Position numbers and translations under genes: made by a program. Source: Chaenocephalus aceratus (lineage: Eukaryota; Chordata; Actinopteri; Perciformes; Channichthyidae). From it: a DNA stretch of 64,000 bases. Below, one piece after another: positions 23,884-34,698 of the stretch. The DNA lies in contig CM043800.1 of NCBI GenBank assembly GCA_023974075.1, forward strand, positions 27,372,952 to 27,436,951, read 5' to 3'. Under the pieces are notes generated by a model. That model was given only the letters and a program-made list of their open reading frames with translations. It did no database searches and was not told where the DNA came from. Position 1 is the first letter of the stretch, and every line of letters begins with the position of its first letter.

Positions 23884-25924
23884 AGAGCCTGTGACAGCAT
23901 CCCAACAACTGTTGTGCAATGAAATATTGGGCTACTAGTAATCTCGAACCGTCAGTTTAAAAAAGAAAAAGCGATACCGTTCCGTTAAATATCAATAATT
24001 TCGAACATCGCGGGGAAATTCCTTCGAGTCATTTTGAAGTTTTGGGGGAAGCCGGAAGTGACGTCAATGCGGGAACGCTTCGAGAGCCAAACACGGACAA
24101 AGTGTGTTGTCATGCGTAGAAATGGTGAATTACTGAGATTAGGCACGTTAATAACGTTTTAATGAAGTTGACTACAGTATATTCATATTCGTCAGTGCTT
24201 TCATGTCAATTCGGCGAACATAAACATAAATGATCGTGGTGAAGATGATGATTACATTAGGATTACAAATCGGGAGTGAGAGCTGCTGAATTTCCTCCCG
24301 TCGGATGTGATATAAAAACAAATCGATTATTGTTGTAGTTGTAAACTCAAGTGGATGAAACTACATTTATTAGTGCTTTCATGTCAATTCGGCGAACATA
24401 TGATACATTAAATGATCGTGAGGATGATGATTAAAAATCATTTGTTTGAGCCGGTCTGCATTTCCTGATGAGAAAACAAACCGATGCTTTTTGTAGTTGT
24501 AGTAAGTACACCAACAACATGGATTAAACGTGTGTTTTTTTACCACAATGTTGGGGAAATTAATGGATAAAATGCACGGATTATTATTATTATTCCCACT
24601 CCGATCGGGACACTAGGTCCACCGTTTCCCCGCAGCGAGGCTCCCCCCGTTGACAGTTTACGTGGGCTGGGTGCAGTGGCGGACTGGCCATCGGGACGAA
24701 TCCCGATGGGCCGGTACCAAAGTGGGCCGGTCGGATAAGTCACTAGCACATCCCCCATTGGCGGCGCGTGAGGCTCAGGTTTGAGAAGGCTAAATAACTT
24801 CTTTTACCTGACGCTGCCCGCCTCCGGCGTCTATAGAAAAGAGATCAACTCAGTGTGCGGAGTTTAAATCTCTCAAGTCATATTACAGGATAAAGGAAAT
24901 ACAGTTTAAACTGCCGTATGCAGAGAAGACGCAGACGTGTCCCACTTATCATTCATATTACATCATCAATCAGATCATCGATCATATAATATCATAATAT
25001 ATCATATATTTCCTTATCTGAGTCAGCTTCTCCAGCCTCATCTGGCCGTGCAACACTCACAGTGTCACAGACTGTATGCAGAAGTATTATTTAACACATT
25101 ATGTTGACGAAACACTCGAGACAAATGTAATTAAAGTCAGATCCACTCGTGTCTTAGACGTGAACGCGCTCTCAGCTGGAGAGAGAAACCCTGGCTTGAT
25201 TTACCGAGTTGATAACCAGCGTCGTAGGACCGCTTAGCGAGATCTCGTTTGTTAGTTTGTTGTTGTTAGTTTGTTTGTTACTCAAACATATCCAGGGTCT
25301 GTTGAACTGGCTTCGTAGTACAGGGCACAGGTGGCTAGCAGCGCTAATGTCAAAGACACAGACATTATACATTATATTTGTGTTTTACCAGGATGCAGTG
25401 ACACAAATATTTACATATTTACATTTACTATCTACAGCACCCACCACCCCTGACATCCCCCACTCCCCCCGTTGACAATTTACTAGCGGTACTGAAGTGG
25501 GCCGGTCGAGAGTCCCGGGATGATTTTTAGTCCCATTCCACCACTGGCTACATGACCGTATGATCGCCCATATTGACGCACCTAATTCCTAAACTTCTAA
25601 CAGATACAACATAAACCGATCCTTCAGCCTCATGAGCTCTCAGACACGTTCAAAATTAAACTGTCATCGCTGTCTGAGCTTGCTGCTGTGTGCGCCATCA
25701 TGCGTTTACATGCAGAAGCGCTGTGCCCGCAATGACGTCACCCATCATTTGGCGGGACTTGAAGAATCCGCGAGAAGATCCAGAAAATTGTCAACATTGA
25801 AGGGCAGATTAATGGTTATCAAAGTACAAATATCCAAAATCAGTTCAGTAACGGTTTTCAAGGGGACAATATTTACTCAAATTGATGGGTTTGGATGATG
25901 GGGGAAAACCATGTCACAGGCTCT
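23884..25924. mobile_element. TTAA-flanked DNA transposon (Kolobok- or piggyBac-type), non-autonomous
   Basis: TTAA lies at both borders (23880-23883, 25925-25928), with perfect 13-bp inverted ends AGAGCCTGTGACA. Each arm also holds a TGACGTCA palindrome in mirrored position (24059-24066 and 25733-25740) followed by a TGCGGG-type motif. The ends do not start with CCC as piggyBac ends do, so Kolobok is preferred. The left arm has a diverged duplication of about 178 bp (24195 and 24373 both begin gtgctttcatgtcaattcgg). No transposase frame was seen. It is inserted inside the P-like element. Confidence 0.78.
24674..25546. mobile_element. hAT-like non-autonomous element, innermost layer
   Basis: The ends are CAGTGGCGGACTGG on the left and, reversed, CAGTGGTGGAATGG on the right, with ggccggt-containing subterminal sequence shared by both arms. 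Flanking octamers gctgggtg and gctacatg agree at five of eight positions, so the duplication is decayed or doubtful. CAGTGG...CCACTG ends are typical of hAT families in fish. It lies within the TTAA element. Confidence 0.6.
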
Positions 25925-28164
25925 TTAAGTCCCTCTCCCTTTGCCATCAATCCAAAATCAGCTGAGCTGCAACATTATACATACAGGTAATAATCAACAT
26001 AATCACAAGGACACAATATGGCTCTGCTAAAAACACTCACTCTTACACGCACCAAAGTTATATTTATCTAATATTTAACTCCCTCCACCCCCGCATACAA
26101 TCCCGTTTAGAAGCCCCTCTTCTCTAATTCAACAACGTTGGACGAAGTGACATTAAGAGAACGGAATTTACAATTAAAAGGCTGTTCAACGTGTGTTGCT
26201 AACTTGTTCGGTATCCTAGCTTAATCTGTTATCTGTAAACGTTCCATAAATCTACTAATTTAGGGATAATCCACTGACATCCTTTAATACACATGTTAAT
26301 TTGAATCAGATGTACTGATAATATCCGCAATATAAATCTTTAAACTTCTTCTTACCTTTAAAAGTCCGTCACGAACGGTCTATTATGCTGCAACTCTATA
26401 GCTCTGCTAGCCTTGGCGCTAACTTCCGGGGGAACGATTGAGAGGCTCCACGATCCGCCATTGCTGTAAAAAAGTGGTCCATTGGAGTGAACGGAGATGA
26501 CGTAACTCTCAGTCTACAGTATATGTCGCTGCCGTGGACTGATGACCATCAAGGCTTTCAGACATACTTTTGTAACCCTTTCCAGCTTTATGCAAGTCAA
26601 CAATTCTTAATCGTAGGTCTTCTGAGAGCTCTTATGTGCGAGGCATGGTTCACATCTGGCAATGCTTCTTAAGAATAGCAAATTCAAAACTGGTGTGTAT
26701 TTATTATAGGGCAGGGCAGCTTTAACCAACACCTCCAATCTCGTCTCATTGATTGGACTCCAGGTTGGCTGACTCCTGACTCCAATTAGCTCTTGAAGAA
26801 GTCTTTAGCCTAGGGGTTCACATACTTTTTCCACCCTGCACTATGAATGTTTACATGGTGTGTTCAATAAAAACATGAACACATATAATTGTTTGTGTGG
26901 TATTAGTTTAAGCAGACTGTGTTTGTCTATTGTTGTGACTTAGATGAAGATCAGAACTCGTTTTATGACCAACTTATGCAGAAATCCAGGTAATTCCAAA
27001 GGGTTCACATACTTTTTCTTGCAACTGTATATATAGTACATTTCAGTGCACACCACATAGACACAAACATAAAACGGAGAAAGAGAGAATGCAGAGAAAT
27101 AATGAAAGCGAATGGAGAAATGTGCAGGAACGTTTTGCGGTGCGCAGCGTTTTGCAGCAGTATGGTGTGGTCCTTCATAATGACGGATGGGGCAGGAAAT
27201 GACAGCATAAGTGGTTATTAAAAAGAGTAAATGGGGGCATTTATAAAAACCACGTTAGCCTGTGTCTGCAGCCCATGTCGCATGTCACCCTTTGGCTGCT
27301 GTGTCATGCCTCCTGATCTGTGGGACTTCCCTTGCACTGCACGAGGAACAGCTTTGTTAAAACCCTTTGTCATTCTCTTCTTAAGGAACATAGGCACTGG
27401 CATTTATAGCAGGCTTTGTACTGGAGTGACTGTGTCGGATTTACTATGTGCAGGTACCAGGTGCAAAGTTGAACCTGTTTTATCACTTCATGTAAAAATA
27501 GCTTCACTCTAAACAGGAGCCGACAATACAGCTGTTACAAATGCAAATATGTGCCTGAATGGAATTTGCACAGTGTGTTATCTACAATACTGCAAGGAGG
27601 GGAAGGCAGAGGAACGTCAGTGCGGCGATAGAAAAAAGTCTGCGATGAAGATAGTTTTGATGTTTAAATGTGCTTCATCTCAGCGTGTAAATAACTCCAG
27701 CTTCGAAACTGGCCTTTTGATTGGAGTCCGTCCTAAAGATCTTCAACTGGTTTTTGACACTGAAATGAACAAAATACTTTGGATGCAGGTATTCTGATTA
27801 AATTGTTCTCAATTCAGGTCGTAATGTTTTATTATTCAATTTTTTTACTACATTAAAGCCTTCTTTATTCTATCTTCTGAAAGCTGATTGGGAGTGAATG
27901 CTTTCCTTTCAATTATGTAAGAGCAATTTCAACCACATATTTTTTTTTAACAAGTCCATAAGTGACCCCAGCCTCGGTCTGGTGCTCACAGGCTCATCAA
28001 GTTTATTGTTATGTGATCTGTTCAGTGTTAACTGGGGCATATTCTCTATCAAAAGCTGCAGCTTTGGGAAAGAAAAGACACTCGTTTACACATTTTGCAC
28101 AGAGCAGTGATGGGAGGAGCATGGAAATGAATTGTTGGCACTGGTTGCTCTGTCACCTTTTATA

Positions 28165-28340
28165 TTCAATATTCATTCAAGATTCAAAGGCGTTAATGTC
28201 ATATGCATACAACAGTGTAGAAATGGCAATGAAAATCTTAAGTCCTGCGCTCCTCCAACAATTCAACATAGTTATATAAGACATAAAACAAATTAGAAAA
28301 TAAAAATAGTGCAAGTAACAAGAGTAGAATAGAAGCAGAT
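28165..28340. repeat. probable dispersed retroelement fragment
   Basis: It reads attcaaggcg-like then ttaatgtcatatgcatacaa and an A-rich tail with agtgcaagtaacaag. This resembles a short repeat often seen in fish genomes (ttattgtcatgtgca motif). Family and boundaries are uncertain. Confidence 0.35.
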
Positions 28341-28559
28341 TATGTTGCAGACCCACATATTAAGACAGCTGATTCCCATCATGTTGCTTTGTGTTTTTAC
28401 TGTATGTATCGTTAACTTGGGGGTACCTACCTGTCAAGCCCTTTTTAAGAAATGTAATGAGTGTCGCCTAAAAGAATCTGACAATCATGTTATCTCGATT
28501 TTAATTAACCCTGTGAAGAGTTCTACTCGGTTCTCTTCCATGATTTGGAGACAATGGCC

Positions 28560-28715
28560 TCCACAGTGATGTGGCTGGCTGTAATTGGACTGATTTTATG
28601 TTTTTTATCTGTTTTTGTTTTTTTGTTTAGCTTTTTAATCTTATTTATTGTTGTGTATCTTGTCATTTTGTATGTGATATGGACCTTGAGTCTGAAATAA
28701 AGATTGATTGATATC
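28560..28715 (+). repeat. probable LINE 3' tail
   Basis: It ends ggaccttgagtctgaaataa followed by agattgattgat, the type of 3' end common to teleost non-LTR retrotransposons with a short tandem tail. No coding remnant was identified upstream. Confidence 0.4.
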
Positions 28716-30131
28716 GTGCTCTCATGTATCCTTGACCCTTATACATTTCTTTATTTTGACTCAGGAACATTTATAACTTATTCCTAAATATTAGTTCGCA
28801 CCAGATAAACAAAATTAAGCCTAAATTAGCTATAGTTTTGAAATGCTACATATATTAAACGGATCATTAACAAGTAAGCCAGAGGCGAACAAACATTCTG
28901 TCGTTTATTCTAAACAAGCTCAACCTTTTGTGTTTACATAGGATTTTGTTTAAACGCAACTGCCGACAATGATGGCCTGCTTTATTTATTTTTTGTTACG
29001 CTTGTTTAGTTCTTTCCACCACGCAGAAAATAATAGCTGTCTGAAATCTCATGACATGAACAGTTCTCCCCTCTCGTCTGCACGTAATTACGCTCTGTAC
29101 AATATAATGTGAATCACGTCATAAACATATGATAAAGGGCTCTGGCCATCTCAGACTCTCATCTCTCTCATGACATACTGTTGCTTCAAGTGTCAGAATA
29201 AGAGCTCAGATGATTGGATTAATGGGCTTCTAGAATTGCCGGTGTGAAGACAACACAGTGTGAATCTGACATTTTTCTTCCCTTACCTCTCACCACCTTT
29301 TACTCTTGAGATTCATCTGAGGCTGCGCAAAAATGGTCTCAATCCTCAAATTCCTCTCGCAGTAGGGCTTCTGCGTGCATGGGAGTGCATTTCCTGAGCC
29401 AAACTGATCCACTAACGTTTAAAGGATAGGCTGACAGAAGTGTTTCTAACACCTTTGCTTATGAGCGGGGGCAGAGCCAGATGTGCTGTGAACGCAGCTG
29501 AAACCTGTACACAACATTGTGACATTGCAGCATTTGATTTTAAGCAGACAGAATCCCGCTTGATTTCGGCAACATGTGGCACCTGCTATCAAAGCAGACC
29601 AGCTTACGTTTCTCTGTCTAATTCTAGATGTTGAAGTTTTGTGTGTATGTGTAAATATATGTGAATAAGCATCTGTACACATTCCTCCATATGTGTTAAG
29701 TCTGCACACGCACGTCTGGTTGTGGGATGTGAGAGAGCACCTGCCTGCGCGTGACCTTGTACAAAGGCGCGATAGTTATCAGTGAATGTTTGCCACACTG
29801 GTTTAATCTGTTTATCCACAGAATAAGGTTGTGAATCATTTTTATGCAGAGCTAGGTGGTTTTATTTTCTGCTGAGAGTCTCTATTAGCTTCCTAGTTTG
29901 TAGTTGTTACAGAACGTTTCACCTTACTGGTCCTGAAGGGCTGCAGTGTTGGCTGCTTTTCATCTTGGTCTTTTAATTAGTGACTGATTTAGATCTGGCT
30001 AGGTGAGCCCAGTGTCTGGCCAATCAATGAGGGAATTAATGGAAGCGTTGGTGCAAGCAGAGTAAAGCAATACCGTGGCGTTGCGACTATACTAGCTTGA
30101 AATGGTATGAGAAAATAATTAATTTAACGTC

Positions 30132-30353
30132 TGTAGTGATCACTGGTTGACATAATTCACCACGGAACTGTGGGGTAGGGGTATTGTTTCCGCACGGGCA
30201 TATGTGTTGCCCTCTATATATATTGTGTGCCCTCCTGGTTTCTTTCTCTTCTTCCCGGGCTGTGACCCGACAACATCTGCATTTCTGCTGCTCATTAAAG
30301 CCAGCTTTGTACCTGCATTGCACCGCCTCCGACTCCTATCTCTCGGCACTACA
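30132..30353 (+). repeat. 5' LTR
   Basis: It contains a TATA-like run (tatatata, 30215-30222) and an ATTAAA polyadenylation-type signal (30294-30299), i.e. promoter and terminator elements in the expected order. It differs from the 3' LTR by T/C at the ggggtat(t/c)gtttcc site and G/C at acct(g/c)catt. Confidence 0.93.
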
Positions 30354-30511
30354 TTGGTGACCCTGACATAGTCTCGCGAAGTATCCGAGACTGTACCGAA
30401 CACGGCAAAAAAAAAACCCGCTGTTTTTTTTCTCGGAATGCCGGGGATTTTTGGAGACGTCCGTGGCTGTCACCAGCACGCGGACTGAGGCTCGGTGCGC
30501 CCCCCCCCGGA

Positions 30512-30694
30512 ATGGCTGAGGACGTCGCTCGGCATTCCCACATCGTCTCGGCACTGGAAGACAGCAAGCCTTCCGACTACAGGGAGACGATGCACGACCT
30601 GCTAGGTGGGGAAGAACCCGATTTCTGCCTCATGGGGCTGTTTCTTCGGGTCGTGCGGCTGCATATCCAGGCTGCGCTAGCTAACGACAACTAG
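30512..30694 (+). CDS. short open frame in the LTR element, unknown
   Basis: A 60-codon frame starting MAEDVARHSHIVSALEDSK lies about 160 bp after the first LTR, where gag would begin in a complete element. It is acidic in its first half and ends in a leucine-rich stretch. I cannot link it to a family; it may be a gag remnant, a leader peptide or chance. Confidence 0.3.
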   Translation: MAEDVARHSHIVSALEDSKPSDYRETMHDLLGGEEPDFCLMGLFLRVVRLHIQAALANDN

Positions 30695-30775
30695 CAGCTA
30701 ACCACGATAGCTAACGACGGCTAGCAGCTACCGATGGCTGCCAGCTAGCGGCTAACGGCTAGCGGCATCCATCGG
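30674..30775. repeat. imperfect GCTAAC/CTAGCAG short repeats
   Basis: Degenerate copies of gctaacgac and ctagcagcta are iterated inside the LTR element, immediately after the short open frame. Confidence 0.6.
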
Positions 30776-30887
30776 TTGACATCCGACTGTTAACCTCTTT
30801 TTTTGTGGTGCCGGAGTGGAGGTTCAACCTAGTCTGGTTGGCCTTGTGTGGATCCTCTCACGATTTCGCCCACCTCGCCGGCGGCTT

Positions 30888-31051
30888 CGGACGTCGCCCA
30901 TGCCTTCGTCGGCCCGTGGGTGGCGCGCTTCGGGACCCTTTCTGGCCTCTTCCCTCACCTCGGCAGTTTCGGACGTCGCCCATGCCTTCATCGGCCCGTG
31001 GGTGGCGCGCTTCGGGACCCTGCCTGGCCTCTCCTCTTACCGCGGCTCACG
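30888..31051. repeat. 82-bp tandem duplication within the LTR element
   Basis: cggacgtcgcccatgccttc begins at 30888 and again at 30970, and the two units stay nearly identical (for example gtgggtggcgcgcttcggga in both). The surroundings are GC- and CpG-rich and unlike the flanking genome. Confidence 0.85.
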
Positions 31052-31543
31052 GTTTGGCTCACGGTTTGGCTCGACTGCAGCTTCGGTCGGCGCCCCGTCT
31101 GGCCTCTCCCCTGTCCACGGCTCCTTCCTCCCGGGGATGCTGCTCCTGCCCCCAGGGGACATGGCTCCTTCCTCCCGAGGACTTTGTGCCCGCCGCCGCT
31201 GTGCCCTCGCCTGTGGCCGGGCAGTGCTCCTTCCTGCTGGGGACCACCGGGTTATTCACGCCCGTCGCGGCTCGGCGACCCGGCTTTTTCCGACTGGCGG
31301 GTGAGTTCTTTGTTCGCCACGACGCCTACTGCAGCCCCCTTACGACGGCCTGTTCCAACCCGCCCCCCACCCCCGGTGGGGATGCCCTCTCCCTCGTTAG
31401 GGCCCCTACCCTCTCCTGCGGCCCCCTTCCGATGGCCCGTTCCATGGCCCAGCCCTCACCTGCAACCCCGCCCTCCTCGGCCCCTGTGGTGCTTCCTCCC
31501 AGACGCGGGGATTGTCTCCATGGTTGAATTCTGGGGGGGCTTG

Positions 31544-31765
31544 TGTAGTGATCACTGGTTGACATAATTCACCACGGAACTGTGGGGTAGGGGTATCGTT
31601 TCCGCACGGGCATATGTGTTGCCCTCTATATATATTGTGTGCCCTCCTGGTTTCTTTCTCTTCTTCCCGGGCTGTGACCCGACAACATCTGCATTTCTGC
31701 TGCTCATTAAAGCCAGCTTTGTACCTCCATTGCACCGCCTCCGACTCCTATCTCTCGGCACTACA
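31544..31765 (+). repeat. 3' LTR
   Basis: A second copy of the 222-bp repeat, with the same TATA-like and ATTAAA signals. It is followed directly by the CGTC duplication. Confidence 0.93.
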
Positions 31766-32699
31766 CGTCATTGTTAAGAAACGCAGTATTTGTTCCGTGC
31801 CTTAACATGATTCCACTGAATATTCCCGTAGTTATTTCTACTGTCTCATCCCATCTGCTGAAAATCTTTCATCTAATTTGTTCCTGATTTCAATCCCAAT
31901 GTGCTTTTAAAAAAAAAAACAATCAGCCAAGCATTTCATTCATGAATGTACAGTACATTATGTAAATGCACACCGTGATGCATGTTTATTCTTAGATGAT
32001 TGGACTGCGTTGATAGCGCTGTGATATTAAAGCTCTTTTTCCCCCCAAACACAAAACCCTCAGAGTTTCTGGATGCCTGTAAAAGGTTGAGCGGTGAAAA
32101 ATGATTCCTTTTAAAACAAACATAAGATAATCCCCCAGGTCGTGCGTTGTAAGGACATATTCACAGAGGATTGGGGAAGAAATGCAACTACAGAAAACAA
32201 TTTATATGTACATTAAATCCAGTAAATGATTTGGTAATCATCAACCTGGGTGCAGCACTGCAGCCTTCTGCTCCCGGCTGTATGAGATGTCAGGTGTTGC
32301 TCCTTGGCCGGCCTTATAGTAAGCAGTTATTTTATACAAGCAGTATAAGCATTTGTATTCATTAAAGCCAAGTAAGGGCTAGTTAGGCACATTGAAATAA
32401 TACCCTGCACTTTGTCATGTATTCCTGACGCAAGATCCCCGGACTCTGGCCTTTCCACATGGAAGCATATGACCTTACTGATATTTATGTCTGAACACTA
32501 TAAGGGTAGTAAACCATTTGTAGCTGATCTTTTCTGAATGTGTGAGTGTGTGTAAGGAGACAGAAGATATACTAGAGACCGTCTTGAAATGTTTCCGTGC
32601 ATCATTCCCACACCAATTGACATTGTTTATCCAGACGGTATCATGGAAAATATAGTTTGTGTAGGTGTGTGAGTTTGCAAATGACAGGGGTAGAGAGAT

Positions 32700-32702
<3 letters not shown>

Positions 32703-32739
<37 letters not shown>
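32703..32739. repeat. (CA)n microsatellite
   Basis: Uninterrupted CA run. Confidence 0.97.
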
Positions 32740-32742
<3 letters not shown>

Positions 32743-34621
32743 CATAATTCAAGATGCCAAGACTGTATTACAAAGCAAATTGAAAAAACTGACAGGGCTG
32801 TATTTTTATCAGCTGATTTATTTTCTTTCTCGGGTTACACAAATTCGTCTTCGAGCTGCAATTACTAGACATGTACAATTCCATATTAAAGCAAAATTAA
32901 ACAAATGTTCTACATAGAAAATGATCTTCAATGCTATATGTTAGAGATATGAGATGGGGTCATGTTAAATATTTCAGAAAAATCATCCTGGGATGTGATA
33001 GTGTGTTTGGTGTTTTAAAAACCACATTGGTTATTTTTTATATAAAAAAATTAGGTCAGATAATTGATTCCATGGCAGCATCAAGGGTCAGCCTCATCTC
33101 ATTTTCATCATCCATTGAGTGAAGAGAAACAAGGACTGTCCTCCCATTCAAGTAATGAAATGTATCCCCTGAATGTACAAATGGAAGTGAAGTCCAATTA
33201 ATTGACACTGTCTCTTGGCAGTTCTGTTTAATCCGAACCCATGAACAAAATATTGGAATTAAAAGGCACTTTGAACTCTGGAGTGAGATTAGTTTTTGTA
33301 CAACCACATGAACATTTTGAAGACTTGAAATGTCAAAATAAAATTCTGATTTTTGCACTTGAGAAACAAAGTTAGATGTCAAGTTGACTGTTTCGTTTTG
33401 TACAAAACTGAAAGAAGACAAATATGGAATACAGTGTTATGCAATGCCAATGCATATTTGCCTTCTGCTTCTCCTGTTACATTACCCTTTCTAAAATATG
33501 TATGTTCTTTGCATTGATATGGTCAAATATGTGTTGTTACAATACAGTGTAGTTTGATGATGCACCTTTTCACGGTATTTATTTTTAGTATTAACAGTCA
33601 ATGCAATCTTTTTCTTAGAGGTAAATCCCACCATCTGGTATTTGTGTACATGTTTTCTATTTGTTTGAAATTTGTAAACCACAATTTATTTTCACATTCC
33701 ATATCAGCTAGCCCCTCAAATTGAACTGTACCACATAAATAATGGTGTCAGGTTTATGAAAGGGACCAGCTCTAATCTGGTTATCGGCCTGTGGCATGTG
33801 TTATTTACAAATATAATGTGTTGCGTTCCCCTGTGAGGACCTGGTGTCACTAGGGTTTGATAGATGGCTTTGTCGTTGTGTCACTTGAATGGCATATGAT
33901 AGCCGTGGCTATCAAGTCCGAATGAGGTAGAGACAGCAGCTGGCTTTACTACTGCTGTTTACAGCCATGCAGTAAAAACAGCACGGCACTGTACGCCCTG
34001 CTGCTGCGCTACACACGGATCACTCTGCTCACTATGCTCACTATGCACAATGGGAACAAGAGGCGCTCGCCTGCCTGGTGGCTCTTCTACTCCACATGGA
34101 TCAAAGAGAGAGAAGGAGGAAGATATGAGAAAGAGGGAGAGGAAGTAAGGGGGGGGAGGAAGTCGAGAGTGAAAGAGGTACAGGACATAGACATGTGTGG
34201 AAGGAAAGAATGGGGAGGGCTAGTGCAAAACAGGAGGGGAGTTGTTGGAGAAAGAGAGAGGGAAGTGGGGATAGTGGAAGTGAGATGGTGCAGAGTGAGG
34301 TGAATGAATGAAAAGATGAATGATTGAATGAAACAGACCAAATCAAGTGATACACACCGAGTGAAAGAGTGCGTCCATGTGTGTGTGTGTCAAGTGAGAG
34401 TGGGTGAACAAGTGCAGCAGGACAGAGAGAGAGGGGGGGACAGAGGGAAAGAGAGATTGGGGATGAGAGAAAGTGAGGGAGAGAGGATATGTTCCGTCAG
34501 AGAGGACACACTCCAGTGGCTGTGATTGAAGTATGGGCCAATTAACACGAGGAGCATTGAGCTCCAGCTGCACTCTTCTCTTCATTCCTCCGCTCCCCCA
34601 CACTGCCATATTACCCCGCAC

Positions 34622-34622
<1 letters not shown>

Positions 34623-34695
<73 letters not shown>
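34623..34695. repeat. (CA)n microsatellite
   Basis: Uninterrupted CA run of about 73 bp. Confidence 0.97.

Positions 34696-34698
<3 letters not shown>

Larger units (their letters stand above)
22619..26531. mobile_element. P-superfamily (THAP-bearing) transposon inserted into Tc1
   Basis: It interrupts the Tc1 transposase and is flanked by a perfect 8-bp duplication, CCGTGGAC (22611-22618 and 26532-26539). The ends are inverted: CAGCGCCATATA on the left against CAGCGACATATA on the right, with a further shared AGAGTTACG(A/T)C just inside each end. It carries a THAP DNA-binding domain reading frame at 23398. Eight-base duplications plus a THAP domain fit the P element superfamily; Kolobok elements also carry THAP domains but duplicate TTAA. 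Both subterminal regions contain CCGGAAGTT (an ETS-like site) and an inward-facing ATGGCGG. About 2 kb of its length is a later insertion. No catalytic domain was recognised. Confidence 0.75.
22186..27027 (-). mobile_element. Tc1-like transposon, interrupted by a 3.9-kb insertion
   Basis: Flanked by TA on both sides. The left end reads CAGTTGCAAGAAAAAGT and the right end is its complement; beyond this the left arm lacks four bases (TATG) present in the right. The element proper is 22186-22618 plus 26540-27027, about 0.92 kb. The minus strand encodes pieces of a Tc1 transposase: an N-terminal helix-turn-helix region on the right part, then the second DNA-binding segment and the start of the catalytic domain (WTDETKVELFG) on the left part. 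The rest of the catalytic domain is deleted. It is inactive on several counts. Confidence 0.9.
27030..30127. other. non-coding stretch with retroelement tails
   Basis: No exon was recognised. Two probable fragments of old retroelements lie at 28165-28340 and 28560-28715. The remainder is AT-rich. Confidence 0.4.
30132..31765 (+). mobile_element. young non-autonomous LTR retrotransposon, 1634 bp
   Basis: Two direct 222-bp LTRs (30132-30353 and 31544-31765) start TG and end CA, with the extended inverted ends TGTAGTG...CACTACA. They differ at only two positions that I see. A 4-bp target duplication, CGTC, flanks the element (30128-30131, 31766-31769). A candidate primer-binding site, ttggtgaccctgac, follows the first LTR directly, and a G-rich tract precedes the second. 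The 1190-bp interior has no gag, protease, reverse transcriptase or integrase that I recognise, so it must have been copied by another element's enzymes. The structure fits the Gypsy group, but the clade is not provable here. Confidence 0.92.

Noticed and set aside
30805..31567. 240-codon protein in the LTR element
   Set aside because: All three forward frames are open because the DNA is GC-rich and stop-poor. No domain is recognisable and the 82-bp repeat shifts frame.
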